64,000 nt of DNA from Gammaproteobacteria bacterium (GTDB lineage Bacteria > Pseudomonadota > Gammaproteobacteria > Poriferisulfidales > GCA-002705445): NCBI GenBank assembly GCA_029268385.1, contig JAQWPG010000011.1, positions 1-64,000 on the forward strand, given 5' to 3'. Both the position numbers and the translations under genes were made by a program. Numbering within the stretch: the first letter of the stretch is position 1; every line of letters starts with the position of its first letter. The notes under the pieces are model-generated. The model was not told where the DNA came from and made no database searches. It saw only the letters and a program-made list of their open reading frames with translations. Positions 1 to 9,008 of the stretch are shown in pieces.

Positions 1-4
1 GATA

Positions 5-187
5 ATGAGAAAAATAAAAACACTTCTAGGTTTATTTGTTGCGGTATTACTTTCAGGTTGTGCAGCAGATCAAGCGTTACTAGATAGATTAGAGTTAGTT
101 GAAGAAACAGCAAAACAAGCTATTTCATGTTGTGATGCTAACTCACATAGAATGAATAAAATGTTCTATGATGCACAAAAGAAATAG
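5..187 (+). CDS. Lpp/OprI-like small outer-membrane lipoprotein
   Basis: A 60-residue protein with a short basic start, a hydrophobic stretch and the lipobox LSGC (Cys19), so it should be cleaved and lipidated by the Lol/Lgt route. The mature part is about 42 residues and mostly helical with Ala/Leu heptad spacing, as in the alanine-zipper lipoproteins Lpp and OprI. It ends in Lys-Lys; in Lpp the C-terminal Lys is linked to peptidoglycan, so tethering is possible but inferred. Two adjacent cysteines (SCC) in the helix are unusual for Lpp. The gene lies at the window edge, so its promoter is not visible. Confidence 0.7.
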   Translation: MRKIKTLLGLFVAVLLSGCAADQALLDRLELVEETAKQAISCCDANSHRMNKMFYDAQKK

Positions 188-198
188 TTAACTATTTC
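181..198. repeat. 18-bp perfect palindrome across convergent stop codons
   Basis: GAAATAGTTAACTATTTC is identical to its reverse complement. It contains the lipoprotein stop codon and overlaps the mutM stop codon on the other strand. It could fold as a hairpin in both transcripts and act as a weak bidirectional terminator, but no long T-tract follows on either side. Confidence 0.5.
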
Positions 199-1010
199 TG
201 ACAGTTCTTACAGTAAAAACTCGACCTTTGGTTAATTTTTATTTGTAGAATGTCACTTTGACATATGTGGCAGGGCTGAGAAGTTCTGCCATATACTTTA
301 AAGTCAAATTGAAAATATCCGCTTTTACCATCAACATTAATATAATCATTTATTGAAGACCCGCCTTTTTTAATAGCTTCTTTTAACACATTCTTTATAG
401 AAACAACCAAATCTCTACAGTTTTTTTTAGTTAATGTCTTAGATGCTTTACTAGGTTTGATACCTGAAAGAAATAAAGATTCTGAAGCATAAATATTTCC
501 AATTCCCACAACAATATTTGAATTCATTAAAAGAGATTTGATAGCAACACTTCTATTTCTAGTTTTTGTAAATAGATATTCATCATTAAAATCTTTATTT
601 AAAGGCTCAGGTCCTAGATTTATTAACAGTTTATGAAACAATGTTGGATGTTTAATAGAATAAAAAATCATTCCAAACTTCCTTGGGTCATTAAACCTAA
701 GTATTTTATTTGAACTCAATTGTATCTCAAAATGATCATGCTTCATTCTCATATCTTTTTTACTAGCTATTCTTAAAGTCCCAGTCATACCAAGGTGAAT
801 AGTTAAATAAAAATTATTACCAGAAATAATTATATATTTTGCTCTTCTTGTAATTTCAAGAATTTTTAAATTAATAATTTTTTTAGTTAAATCTTTTTGT
901 AGATTCCAACGTAGTTTTTTCACAAATACAGAACAAGATTTAATTTTTTTATTAATTAAATAAGGCTTAATACCATTTACGGTTGTTTGCACTTCAGGAA
1001 GTTCAGGCAT
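192..1010 (-). CDS. mutM: Formamidopyrimidine-DNA glycosylase
   Basis: Bifunctional glycosylase/AP lyase that removes 8-oxoguanine and formamidopyrimidines from DNA. The 272-residue length is typical. The protein begins PELPEV, which supplies the catalytic N-terminal Pro2 and Glu3. The C-terminal zinc finger is intact as C-X2-C-X16-C-X2-C and includes the conserved Arg of the finger loop (NQRSSFYC). The start codon directly follows the bioD stop on the same strand, so the two are probably co-transcribed. It converges on the upstream lipoprotein gene. Confidence 0.96.
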   Translation of the reverse strand: MPELPEVQTTVNGIKPYLINKKIKSCSVFVKKLRWNLQKDLTKKIINLKILEITRRAKYIIISGNNFYLTIHLGMTGTLRIASKKDMRMKHDHFEIQLSSNKILRFNDPRKFGMIFYSIKHPTLFHKLLINLGPEPLNKDFNDEYLFTKTRNRSVAIKSLLMNSNIVVGIGNIYASESLFLSGIKPSKASKTLTKKNCRDLVVSIKNVLKEAIKKGGSSINDYINVDGKSGYFQFDFKVYGRTSQPCHICQSDILQIKINQRSSFYCKNCQK

Positions 1011-1658
1011 TTAAGTTAATTGTTCCATTAAATTAGAATCAATTTTTCCATTATAGCCTAATTTAAAAATAGGTATATCTGTGAAGTTCGATAACTCATC
1101 AAAATTATCCAGTGGAGTTTCTTTGGTAACATCATTTAAAATAATAAATTTAATTTTTAAATTTAAGTTTCTTATTGCTTCTATAGATAATAATGTATGA
1201 TTTATACACCCTAATGTATTTTTAACTACTAGGATTATTGGCAATTTTAGTTCTTTAGCAAGATCGGATGTAAGTTTATTTTTAGCAATTGGAGAAAACA
1301 ATCCTCCGCACCCTTCAACGAGATTAATGCAATTCGCATTTTTAGATTTATTTATTTTTATGAAACTTACTATATCGCTAAGCTCTATGCTTCTATTTTC
1401 CATTTCTGCAGCTTTTGGCGGAGAAGCGTATGCTTTGAATGTGTATTTACATATCTTATTTAACGGTATTTTTTCAAGAATAGAAAATTTAGTTGCATCT
1501 TTTGGGATTATTTTGTTATTTGGTTCTATGCAACCAGATTCAACAGGTTTTAAAAAATGGAACTCTATCTTATTCTCAATTAAAAATTCACCAAATCTAA
1601 GCATAAACCATGTCTTGCCAACATCGGTGTCCGTCCCTGTAATTAAGAAACCCTTCAT
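1011..1658 (-). CDS. bioD: Dethiobiotin synthetase
   Basis: ATP-dependent ring closure of 7,8-diaminopelargonate with CO2 to dethiobiotin, the penultimate biotin step. The P-loop GTDTDVGKT lies at residues 8-16 and the substrate-binding segment LKPVESGC follows at about residue 37. A later EGCGGLFSP segment is also typical. I chose the ATG at 1658 because GGGAG sits 5 bases upstream; an in-frame TTG at 1670 would add four residues but overlap that site. The partner bioA lies far away at 56.2 kb, so biotin genes are dispersed here. Confidence 0.93.
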   Translation of the reverse strand: MKGFLITGTDTDVGKTWFMLRFGEFLIENKIEFHFLKPVESGCIEPNNKIIPKDATKFSILEKIPLNKICKYTFKAYASPPKAAEMENRSIELSDIVSFIKINKSKNANCINLVEGCGGLFSPIAKNKLTSDLAKELKLPIILVVKNTLGCINHTLLSIEAIRNLNLKIKFIILNDVTKETPLDNFDELSNFTDIPIFKLGYNGKIDSNLMEQLT

Positions 1659-1700
1659 AAAAACTCCCAATTATTAAATGTTCATGTGATAATAATACAC

Positions 1701-2924
1701 ATGAGTAATAGTAATATAAATAGAAGAAAATCAAATGAAGTAAAAGTAGGAAACGTCTTGATTGGTGGAGATAATCCTATTGTAGTCCAATCTATGACTG
1801 ACACAAATACCTCTGACATCGAAAAGACAACTAATCAAATTTTAGAATTAGCTAAAGCAGGATCTGAAATAGTAAGAGTGACAGTGAACGATGCTGATGC
1901 AATTCAAGCTATACCTTATATTAAAGATAATATTCAAAAATTAGGTTTAAATATACCTTTAGTAGGCGATTTTCATTTTAACGGACATATTTTGTTAAAT
2001 AAGTATCAAAGTGAAGCTTCACATTTGGATAAATTTAGAATAAACCCAGGTAACGTTGGGAAAAAAAATAAAAAAGATAAAAACTTTGCAACAATGATAG
2101 AGGTCGCATGTAAATTAGATAAACCAGTTAGGATTGGTGTTAATTGGGGTAGTCTTGATCAAGATCTACTGGCTGACAAATTAGATTTCAATAATAAATT
2201 GGATGTTCCAAAATCACTTGATGATGTTATGTGTGACGTAGTAATAGCTTCAGCCTTAGAAAATGCTAAATTAGCTGAATCAATTGGTATGAATAAAAAT
2301 AAAATCATCATTTCTTGCAAGTTAAGCAAGGTAAATATGTTGATAGATGTTTATCAAAAAATATCAAAAATGTGTGATTACGCATTACATTTAGGACTTA
2401 CAGAAGCAGGCAGCAATGAAAGGGGTATTGTGTATTCTTCATGTGCATTAGGTCCATTATTACTTAACGGAATAGGAGATACCATAAGAGTCTCTTTAAC
2501 CACAGATATAAACGGAAACCGCTCAAGAGAGGTTGATGTCGCAAAATTAATTCTTCAAAGTCTCGGGATTAGGTATTTTTTACCGGATGTAACATCATGC
2601 CCAGGATGTGGCAGGACAAGCAGTGATTACTTCCAAAAATTAGCTTTTGACATCGATCAACATATTAAAAAAAGTATGCCGATATGGAAAGAAGACTATC
2701 CTGGAGTTGAGAATTTAAAGATATCAGTTATGGGCTGTATTGTTAATGGGCCAGGTGAGAGTAAACATGCTGATATTGGAATTAGTTTGCCAGGTAGAGG
2801 AGAAAATCCTACAGCGCCTGTATATATAGATGGAGAAAAGAAGTTAACTTTGAAAGGGGATAATATAACTAATGACTTTAAAAAGATTTTAATTGAATAT
2901 ATTGATAATAGATTTAGACAATAA
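1701..2924 (+). CDS. ispG: 4-hydroxy-3-methylbut-2-enyl diphosphate synthase
   Basis: MEP-pathway [4Fe-4S] enzyme (GcpE) that reduces methylerythritol cyclodiphosphate to HMBPP. The cluster ligands are visible as [10 protein letters not shown] near residue 299 and GCIVNGPGE near residue 345. The N-terminal barrel segment [11 protein letters not shown] is characteristic. About 407 residues from the ATG at 1701; a GTG at 1686 would add five. Neither start has a clear ribosome-binding site. It is divergent from bioD and converges on the photolyase gene with only four bases between stops. Confidence 0.95.
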   Translation: MSNSNINRRKSNEVKVGNVLIGGDNPIVVQSMTDTNTSDIEKTTNQILELAKAGSEIVRVTVNDADAIQAIPYIKDNIQKLGLNIPLVGDFHFNGHILLNKYQSEASHLDKFRINPGNVGKKNKKDKNFATMIEVACKLDKPVRIGVNWGSLDQDLLADKLDFNNKLDVPKSLDDVMCDVVIASALENAKLAESIGMNKNKIIISCKLSKVNMLIDVYQKISKMCDYALHLGLTEAGSNERGIVYSSCALGPLLLNGIGDTIRVSLTTDINGNRSREVDVAKLILQSLGIRYFLPDVTSCPGCGRTSSDYFQKLAFDIDQHIKKSMPIWKEDYPGVENLKISVMGCIVNGPGESKHADIGISLPGRGENPTAPVYIDGEKKLTLKGDNITNDFKKILIEYIDNRFRQ

Positions 2925-2928
2925 TTAA

Positions 2929-4314
2929 TTATTTAATTCTTGAGAATCTTTCTAATGCGATATTTCTGCTTGAACTTAAATCAACGATAGGTTGAATTAA
3001 ATTATCATCTGACAGTAAATCCTTATCGTCACCACTAGAATATAAATTAAAGTTTTTTAGCCATTTTTTGGTATAAATATTTTCAGGATCAAATTTCTTT
3101 TCCTGTAGAAGTGGATTAAATATTCTAAAATAGGGAGCCGCGTCTGTACCACAACCAGAGACCCACTGCCAACCCATAACATTATTTGCAATATCAGCAT
3201 CTAGTAATGTATCTCTAAACCATTTCTCACCTTCTTGCCAAGGTATTAATAAATTCTTGGTTAAAAAAGATGCTGTTATCATCCTCGTTCTATTATGCAT
3301 CCAGCCAGTCTCCCATAATTCATTCATAGCTGCATCTACAATTCTGATACCAGTTTCACCTTTTTTCCATTTTTCCAGATTTTCATCATAATTTTTTTCC
3401 CATTCAAAATTTTCATATTTCTTATTGAATGGTTTGTCAACAACATATGGAAAGTGATATAAAATGTAATAAGAAAATTCTCTCCAGTAAAGCTCTTTAA
3501 TAAAATGCTCCTCATGCTTACTCAGGGTATGGTTATCATGAAACTCAAAGTAATTTATTATTTGATTGGTAGTGATTTCGCCAAATCGAAGATAAGGGGA
3601 TAATTTAGACGTTCCTTCTGTGCTTGGTAAGTCTCTTATCTCTTTGTAGTTAGATATGGAATTTTCAAAAAATTTTTCTAAGGTCTTTAGAGCATTTTTT
3701 TCACCTGGCTCCCAATGAACATCAAATTTTTCACTCCACTTATTATCTGATGTTGAAAATATTTTTTTCGTATCCATGTTCTTTTCATCAATAATAAAAT
3801 TTTTAAAAGGTGATGTTGGGAATTTAAGAACTTGTTTTTGAGAATAAAGTAACTTGCAGTTTTTATAAAATGGTGAATAAACTTTATATGGTTCACCAGT
3901 TTTATTGAGTATATGCGATGGGTGAACCAGAGTTGATTTATTATATGAGAAAAATTTAACATCTCTCTTTGCAAGTTTTAGTTTTAAGCATTTTTCTTTT
4001 TTTATGAATTCAGGGTGCTTGTTTTCATTTATATGTACGGAGTAGAATTTATACTTATCAGTAATTTCTAAGGCCTTATTTACGAAGTCACCCTCAACTA
4101 TATTGAGTATGAGATTTTTTTCTTTAAAACTTTGTTTAAGTTTTTTGATACTTTTTTGTAGCCACCATAAATTTGCAGATCCATGTGTAGATACATATAA
4201 TTTACTGTCATATATGAATAAAAAAGTTACTTCACAGCCCGATTTGACAGCAGAATTTATAGCATCATTATCATTTAGTCGTAAATCATTAGAAAATAGA
4301 ACTAAGGATTTCAT
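2929..4314 (-). CDS. phrB: Deoxyribodipyrimidine photolyase (class I CPD type)
   Basis: Light-driven repair of pyrimidine dimers using FAD. The N-terminal Rossmann domain starts LVLFSNDLRLNDNDAI and the C-terminal FAD-binding domain carries TGIRIVDAAMNELWETGWMH and LDADIANNVMGWQWVSGCG, the signature of class I photolyases. The 461-residue length is typical. It directly follows the MerR-type regulator on the same strand with 3 bases between, so the pair is an operon. That pairing recalls light-responsive LitR/CarH loci that drive photolyase genes. A cryptochrome role cannot be excluded, but repair is more likely. Confidence 0.93.
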   Translation of the reverse strand: MKSLVLFSNDLRLNDNDAINSAVKSGCEVTFLFIYDSKLYVSTHGSANLWWLQKSIKKLKQSFKEKNLILNIVEGDFVNKALEITDKYKFYSVHINENKHPEFIKKEKCLKLKLAKRDVKFFSYNKSTLVHPSHILNKTGEPYKVYSPFYKNCKLLYSQKQVLKFPTSPFKNFIIDEKNMDTKKIFSTSDNKWSEKFDVHWEPGEKNALKTLEKFFENSISNYKEIRDLPSTEGTSKLSPYLRFGEITTNQIINYFEFHDNHTLSKHEEHFIKELYWREFSYYILYHFPYVVDKPFNKKYENFEWEKNYDENLEKWKKGETGIRIVDAAMNELWETGWMHNRTRMITASFLTKNLLIPWQEGEKWFRDTLLDADIANNVMGWQWVSGCGTDAAPYFRIFNPLLQEKKFDPENIYTKKWLKNFNLYSSGDDKDLLSDDNLIQPIVDLSSSRNIALERFSRIK

Positions 4315-4317
4315 TTT

Positions 4318-5217
4318 CTAGTATTTAATACCTTCGACTTTTGCAAGTTTGATAAGAACCTCTTCTAAAAGATATCTTGATTGCGCAGATGTTGCTTCCA
4401 ATTCTTTATGAATCTCTGCATCCTTAGCATTTCTTGCTTCACACTCCGACGAATATTTTTCAAAAGCTGTTAGCTTATGTATTAAATCACTTAAGTGTCT
4501 AGGGCATTCACAGTTTATTGTGCTGCCAGCATTAACAATATTGGCAAGATCTTGATCTGTTAACAATCTGTCTGTTGAAGTAGATTTTAAGTAGTTAGAG
4601 AAATTGTTACTACACCATTCAGTAATCTCTGAGTGGTTTAGTGGAAGAGATATAGTTCCTGTATCTTGAGTTGTCAATGTCGCTATATCACTTTCTTTTC
4701 CAAAATCATAAGCGCAAAGTAGCTTTGTAGCTTTAGATTGCTTAAGAATCTTTTGTATTGTTTTAAAAGTACCTTGATTTATTGTAGGTATTTCAGCAAT
4801 GATAAAGTCTATTTTGCAATGATAGTTTGATTTTATATTTCTTGGATCTTGAACTACATCAATCATATTTAAACGCATGCTATCTAGACTTTTCTTATCA
4901 AGTATAGTTCTACCTAAAAGTATGAAATTCAAATCGTTTTTACCAGTACTGGATAAAGCGGTTTTGCAACTTGAAATTCTTTTTTCTAAATTTTCAAAAT
5001 TAAGATTAGCAACTGCGCTTATAGCGTCACCGTTATCAACTAATTTTTTTATTAAAAGAAGCCTATCAATATCAGCTTGTGAATATAGCCTGTCACCTGC
5101 ATCAGTTCTTATAGGTTTTACAACTTCGTATCTTCTTTCCCATGCACGAAGGGTTTCAGGACGTATTCCAGTTATTTGTGTGGTTAAACCTATTCTATAG
5201 TTTTGCTCTGTATTCAT
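4318..5217 (-). CDS. MerR-family regulator, LitR/CarH-like architecture
   Basis: The N-terminal winged helix (RIGLTTQITGIRPETLRAWE, residues 7-26) and the following RRYEVVKP segment are MerR-type. From about residue 95 there are alternating strand-helix segments resembling the Rossmann-like cobalamin domain of LitR/CarH regulators, but I see no D/E-x-H-x-x-G cobalt-binding motif. The last 70 residues carry CECPRHLSDLIHKL and more acidic helices. It sits in front of the photolyase gene and diverges from a region rich in TGTACA sites. It probably controls phrB and itself, and possibly the divergent transcript. Light or cobalamin sensing is inference, and the missing His argues against standard B12 binding. 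Confidence 0.85.
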   Translation of the reverse strand: MNTEQNYRIGLTTQITGIRPETLRAWERRYEVVKPIRTDAGDRLYSQADIDRLLLIKKLVDNGDAISAVANLNFENLEKRISSCKTALSSTGKNDLNFILLGRTILDKKSLDSMRLNMIDVVQDPRNIKSNYHCKIDFIIAEIPTINQGTFKTIQKILKQSKATKLLCAYDFGKESDIATLTTQDTGTISLPLNHSEITEWCSNNFSNYLKSTSTDRLLTDQDLANIVNAGSTINCECPRHLSDLIHKLTAFEKYSSECEARNAKDAEIHKELEATSAQSRYLLEEVLIKLAKVEGIKY

Positions 5218-5297
5218 AATATTAATCTTTGTTTAGTTATCATATTAATAAATATATACAAGGTTAATATTTAAATCAAGTATTATTTAGATATATA

Positions 5298-5422
5298 TGT
5301 ACAATATTTGTATTATTCTAAGTTATTGTAATTTTTATAGATAATATTACTAAATTTGTACAGATTTATATGTACAAATAAAAAAAATGTGGTATCATGA
5401 TTTTAAGTTAACAATTTGTACA
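5298..5422. promoter_or_regulatory. Cluster of four TGTACA sites, candidate MerR operator
   Basis: TGTACA occurs at 5298-5303, 5357-5362, 5371-5376 and 5417-5422. The middle two form a perfect inverted repeat, TTTGTACA (5355-5362), eight bases, then TGTACAAA (5371-5378). The context alternates between ATATGTACAA and ATTTGTACA. Such density in under 130 bp between a MerR gene and a divergent transcript suggests an operator. Binding by the adjacent regulator is inferred. Confidence 0.55.
5371..5398 (+). promoter_or_regulatory. Candidate extended -10 promoter of the small RNA/ferredoxin transcript
   Basis: TGTACA (5371-5376) lies 16 bases before TATCAT (5393-5398), which is preceded by TG-N, giving an extended -10 element. 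The start point would be near 5405. The -35 hexamer coincides with one of the TGTACA operator candidates, so a bound regulator would directly affect the promoter. Confidence 0.45.
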
Positions 5423-5479
5423 TCCCCTGGAGCACCTTGCTCCGCATACTTGTAGCCGGAATTCCGGCTACTTTTTTTT
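5405..5479 (+). ncRNA. Candidate small RNA or attenuated leader upstream of the ferredoxin gene
   Basis: Between the candidate promoter and the ferredoxin gene lie a C-rich single-stranded stretch (ATCCCC), a hairpin GGAGCA-CCT-TGCTCC (5429-5443) and a strong terminator hairpin ending in eight Ts. No reading frame is present. Because the terminator precedes the ferredoxin gene by only 20 bases, the RNA is either a free-standing transcript of about 75 nt with partial read-through into the gene, or a conditional leader. I do not recognise it as a known RNA family. Confidence 0.45.
5452..5479 (+). terminator. Rho-independent terminator
   Basis: GTAGCCGGAATTCCGGCTAC is a perfect 20-base palindrome (5452-5471) followed by eight Ts (5472-5479). 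This is unusually GC-rich for the locus and has the T-tract only on the plus-strand side, so it ends a plus-strand transcript before the ferredoxin start. Confidence 0.8.
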
Positions 5480-5498
5480 AAGAAATTAAGGAGGCAAT

Positions 5499-5828
5499 AT
5501 GTTTGGATTTGGAGATAAAAATAAGGTACACAAAGTAACTATAGCTAATACTGGAGAGACATTTGAAGTTACTGGTAAAATAAACTTACTGCAAGCTGCT
5601 CAAAACGCAGGTATTGATTGGCCTTGCGACTGTAAAGTGGGTAGTTGTGGAACATGTAGAGCAGTTCTTAAAGAAGGAAAAGTTAAAGAGCTAGCTGACT
5701 TCGCATATACTCTTGATGGAGACATGCTTAAAGAAGGATACATCCTTGCGTGTCAATCATCACTAAAAAGTGACATAACTGTAGAGTTAGATAAATCTCA
5801 GAAAGCTGTTGAAGCAACTAAAATGTAA
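5499..5828 (+). CDS. Plant-type [2Fe-2S] ferredoxin
   Basis: A 109-residue soluble electron carrier. The cluster ligands are Cys45, Cys50, Cys53 and Cys85 in the spacing C-X4-C-X2-C-X31-C within CDCKVGSCGTC and ILACQ. An extra Cys43 precedes the first ligand. The start at 5499 has a strong AAGGAGG site eight bases upstream. The gene stands alone behind the terminator described above and converges on pyrC with no gap. The redox partner is not identifiable from context; ferredoxins of this type serve oxygenases, reductases or biosynthetic enzymes. Confidence 0.9.
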   Translation: MFGFGDKNKVHKVTIANTGETFEVTGKINLLQAAQNAGIDWPCDCKVGSCGTCRAVLKEGKVKELADFAYTLDGDMLKEGYILACQSSLKSDITVELDKSQKAVEATKM

Positions 5829-7163
5829 TTAATCATTAAATTCCAGTTCAGCCCCAAAAGGTTGTTCTGGAATTTCTTCGTTCGTATAAGCAATATTTCC
5901 AGAAACAATAGTTGTTAAAACCTTGGTTTTAAATGGAACGTCTGAAAATGCTGACCAACCACATTTATGCATCATAGGCATTTTATCTAATACACCTATA
6001 TCTAGAAAATCTATTAATACTAAGTCAGCCCAGTAACCTTCTCTAATAAAACCTCGTTCTTTAACGTTGTAACAAATAGCAGGATTATGGCAAATTTTTT
6101 CAATAATTTTCTCAAGAGTGAAAATGCCATTATGATAAAGTTCTAGCACAGCTCTCAAAGAATGTTGGATTACTGGGAGGCCTGCAGGTATATCCTCATA
6201 TTTTCCAGTTTTTTCAGATATTAAATGGGGCGCATGGTCAGTTGCAATTACATCAATATTATTGTTATTAACAGCTTCAATAAGAGCAATTCTGTCAGAT
6301 TCTTCCTTAATTGAAGGGTTACATTTTATAAAACCTTTCTTTGTAGCATAATCCTTTTTTGAATAAAGCATATGATGAATACATACTTCTGCAGTAATAG
6401 ACTTTCCTGCAACATTGCTACTGTTGGAAAAGAAGTCTATTTCATCTTTTGTTGTTAAATGGAGAACATGAAGTCTAGAGCCATTATTTTTTGCTAAATT
6501 CACAGCTAAAGTTGATGACTCAATACAACATTCTCTACTTCGAATTTCAGTATGCATTTCAAGAGGTATATCATCTCCATACTTTTCTTTCGCGGCTTTA
6601 AGATTTCTATCAATTATAGGAGAACTCTCACAATGAGTTGCTATTAGTTTTGGGCAATGAAGAAATATATCTTCCAGTGAATTTAAATTATCAACTAACA
6701 TATTGCCAGTAGACGCACCCATAAATATTTTTACACCGCAAGCTCTTTTGGAGGTATTTTTGATTTCTTCAATATTGTCGTTTGTGGCACCTAAATAAAA
6801 TGAATAATTAGCAAAAGATCTATTATTAGCAATATCAAATTTTTTTTCTAATCCGTCATTTGTGATTATAGGTGGTTTATTATTTGGCATATCCATGAAT
6901 GTTGTTGTCCCACCTATAACTGCAGCCAATGATTCAGATCTTATGTCAGCCTTATCAGTAAGGCCAGGCTCCCTAAAATGAACTTGGTCATCAATCATTC
7001 CAGGAATTAAGTACTTTCCTGAAGCGTCAATAGTAATATCAGCCTGAATATGAGATAAATTATCTGATATTTGATCAATTCTCCCGTTTTTTACGAAAAT
7101 ATCACTTATCTTTCTTGTGTTTTCATTGATGATTGTTGCGTTTGTTATTAATATAGATTTCAT
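5829..7163 (-). CDS. pyrC: Dihydroorotase
   Basis: Zinc amidohydrolase that forms dihydroorotate from carbamoyl aspartate in pyrimidine synthesis. At 444 residues it belongs to the longer dihydroorotase/allantoinase-like type. Visible metal-site motifs are DDQVHFREPG (residues 59-68), VKIFMGASTG with the carboxylated Lys, THCES, HVLHLTT and ATDHAPH. In the first motif the usual HxH is QxH, so one metal ligand is Gln; I believe this occurs in a natural subfamily, but activity depends on that. It faces cysS across a 44-base shared promoter region. Confidence 0.88.
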   Translation of the reverse strand: MKSILITNATIINENTRKISDIFVKNGRIDQISDNLSHIQADITIDASGKYLIPGMIDDQVHFREPGLTDKADIRSESLAAVIGGTTTFMDMPNNKPPIITNDGLEKKFDIANNRSFANYSFYLGATNDNIEEIKNTSKRACGVKIFMGASTGNMLVDNLNSLEDIFLHCPKLIATHCESSPIIDRNLKAAKEKYGDDIPLEMHTEIRSRECCIESSTLAVNLAKNNGSRLHVLHLTTKDEIDFFSNSSNVAGKSITAEVCIHHMLYSKKDYATKKGFIKCNPSIKEESDRIALIEAVNNNNIDVIATDHAPHLISEKTGKYEDIPAGLPVIQHSLRAVLELYHNGIFTLEKIIEKICHNPAICYNVKERGFIREGYWADLVLIDFLDIGVLDKMPMMHKCGWSAFSDVPFKTKVLTTIVSGNIAYTNEEIPEQPFGAELEFND

Positions 7164-7207
7164 TGTTTTTACTCGTTTTATTTAAGTGTATAATTATTAA
7201 CTCTACT

Positions 7208-8530
7208 ATGAATTTTAAAATATATAATACTCTAACTAAAGAAAAAGAGCTATTTCAACCTCTTGATCGACAGTCTATAAAAATGTATGTATGCGGACCT
7301 ACAGTTTATAGTTACGCCCACATTGGAAATGCAAGACCTGCTGTAGTATTTGATGTTTTATATCGTTTCTTAAAAAATATTTATCCTGAAGTTATATATG
7401 TTAGAAATATTACAGATGTAGATGATAAGATAAATGAAGCTGCAAAAAAAATTAATAAACCAATAGCTTCTATAACAAAAAAATATACTGACATATATCA
7501 TCAAGACATGAAGAGCTTGGGTGTTCTTAGTCCAAATCATGAGCCACGAGTTACAGATAATATTAGCCAAATAATATCTATGATACAGAAAATCTTAGAT
7601 AACAAAAAAGCCTACATAAATGATAATCACGTTTTGTTTGATATTACATCATTCGATCAATATGGAAAATTATCAAATAGAAATACAGATGAAATGTTGT
7701 CTGGAGCGAGAGTAGAAGTTGCAGATTATAAAAAAAATCCCGGAGATTTTGTACTTTGGAAGCCGTCTAATAAAGACGAGCCTGGATGGGACAGTCCTTG
7801 GGGGTTCGGAAGGCCAGGATGGCATATTGAATGCTCTTCAATGGTAGAAACTTATTTAGGTGAGGAGATAGATATTCATGGTGGTGGTCAAGATTTGATA
7901 TTTCCTCATCATGAAAATGAAATTGCACAAAGTTGCAGCGCACATAATAATAAAATTTATGCAAGATACTGGGTTCATAATGGTTATTTAAATATGGAAG
8001 GCGAGAAAATGTCTAAATCATTAGGAAATATTATCACAGTTAAAGAATTATTAGAGCAGTATGATGGTGAAGTAATAAGACTTGCGTTGTTAAGTACACA
8101 TTATAGAAAACCAATAAACTTTGGTGAAAGTTTGTTAGAGCAGTCAAAAAATATATTAAATAAGCTATATAAAAACCTTGATAATGAAAGTGATGAAGAC
8201 TTAATATCAAAAGATATTTTAGAACCTCTATCTGATGACTTAAATACACCATTAGCGATTTCAAATCTATCTAAGATTAAATGCTCAAAAACACTTAAAA
8301 AAAGCGCTAATTTACTTGGCTTACTAAATAGAACATCTAAGGAGTGGTTTGCATTAAATAATAAATCCACAATATCTGAAAATGATATAGAATTGCTAAT
8401 AAAAGAAAGAGATGAAGCACGAAAATCGAAGAATTTTGTGAAAGCTGATGAAATTAGAGATCAGCTAGACAATAATAATGTAGTATTAGAGGATATTGAC
8501 GGAAAGACAATATGGCGAGTAAAAAAATGA
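7208..8530 (+). CDS. cysS: Cysteinyl-tRNA synthetase
   Basis: Class I synthetase charging tRNA-Cys. From the ATG at 7208 it has 440 residues, close to the usual 460. Signatures are the zinc/substrate Cys29 in [13 protein letters not shown] with HIGN at 38-41, [16 protein letters not shown] and KMSKSLGN near residue 266. An upstream in-frame start at 7163 would add 15 unconserved hydrophobic residues and lies opposite the pyrC start, so I reject it. The stop overlaps the hisI start as ATGA, indicating co-translation. Confidence 0.97.
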   Translation: MNFKIYNTLTKEKELFQPLDRQSIKMYVCGPTVYSYAHIGNARPAVVFDVLYRFLKNIYPEVIYVRNITDVDDKINEAAKKINKPIASITKKYTDIYHQDMKSLGVLSPNHEPRVTDNISQIISMIQKILDNKKAYINDNHVLFDITSFDQYGKLSNRNTDEMLSGARVEVADYKKNPGDFVLWKPSNKDEPGWDSPWGFGRPGWHIECSSMVETYLGEEIDIHGGGQDLIFPHHENEIAQSCSAHNNKIYARYWVHNGYLNMEGEKMSKSLGNIITVKELLEQYDGEVIRLALLSTHYRKPINFGESLLEQSKNILNKLYKNLDNESDEDLISKDILEPLSDDLNTPLAISNLSKIKCSKTLKKSANLLGLLNRTSKEWFALNNKSTISENDIELLIKERDEARKSKNFVKADEIRDQLDNNNVVLEDIDGKTIWRVKK

Positions 8531-9000
8531 CAAAAATATTTAAAGAAAGAAAAACAGTTGAGCAAGTAGAAGAAGGAGATGAGCTAGCCCCCAAATTTGA
8601 TGAGAACGGCTTAATGCCAGTTGTTACAACCGATGCAAAAACTGGAGATGTTCTAATGTTAGGTTATCAAAATGAAGAAGCAGTCAAGATGACTATAGAA
8701 ACAGGAGAAGCTTATTATTGGAGTAGAAGCAGAGAATGCTTGTGGCACAAAGGCGCGACAAGTGGTTTGATACAGAAAGTTATAGACATAAGAATTGATG
8801 ATGACCAGGATGCAATTTGGCTTAAGGTAGAGTTAAAAGGCCTAGAGGCAAGTTGCCATGTAGGGTATAAATCTTGTTTCTATAGAAGTATTCCAACAGG
8901 AAATATAAAAGAAGACATTAAATTAATATATAAAGAAGATAAAAAAGCGTTTGAACCAGAAGAAGTATATGGAGATGCTCCTAATCCAACAAAACTATAA
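8527..9000 (+). CDS. hisI: Phosphoribosyl-AMP cyclohydrolase
   Basis: Third step of histidine synthesis, opening the adenine ring of PR-AMP. The family core is present: [28 protein letters not shown], the metal-binding acidic run near [15 protein letters not shown] and the zinc-binding Cys/His segment [11 protein letters not shown]. It is the mono-functional form without the HisE pyrophosphatase domain. About 157 residues from the ATG at 8527, which overlaps the cysS stop by four bases; an in-frame ATG at 8512 is inside cysS. No other his gene is in the window, so the histidine genes are scattered. Confidence 0.93.
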   Translation: MTKIFKERKTVEQVEEGDELAPKFDENGLMPVVTTDAKTGDVLMLGYQNEEAVKMTIETGEAYYWSRSRECLWHKGATSGLIQKVIDIRIDDDQDAIWLKVELKGLEASCHVGYKSCFYRSIPTGNIKEDIKLIYKEDKKAFEPEEVYGDAPNPTKL

Positions 9001-9008
9001 CTATATTT

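Noticed and set aside
1327-1677. Open frame antisense to bioD
   Set aside because: It lies wholly within bioD on the other strand, with no ribosome-binding site; its hydrophobic look comes from the complementary codons.
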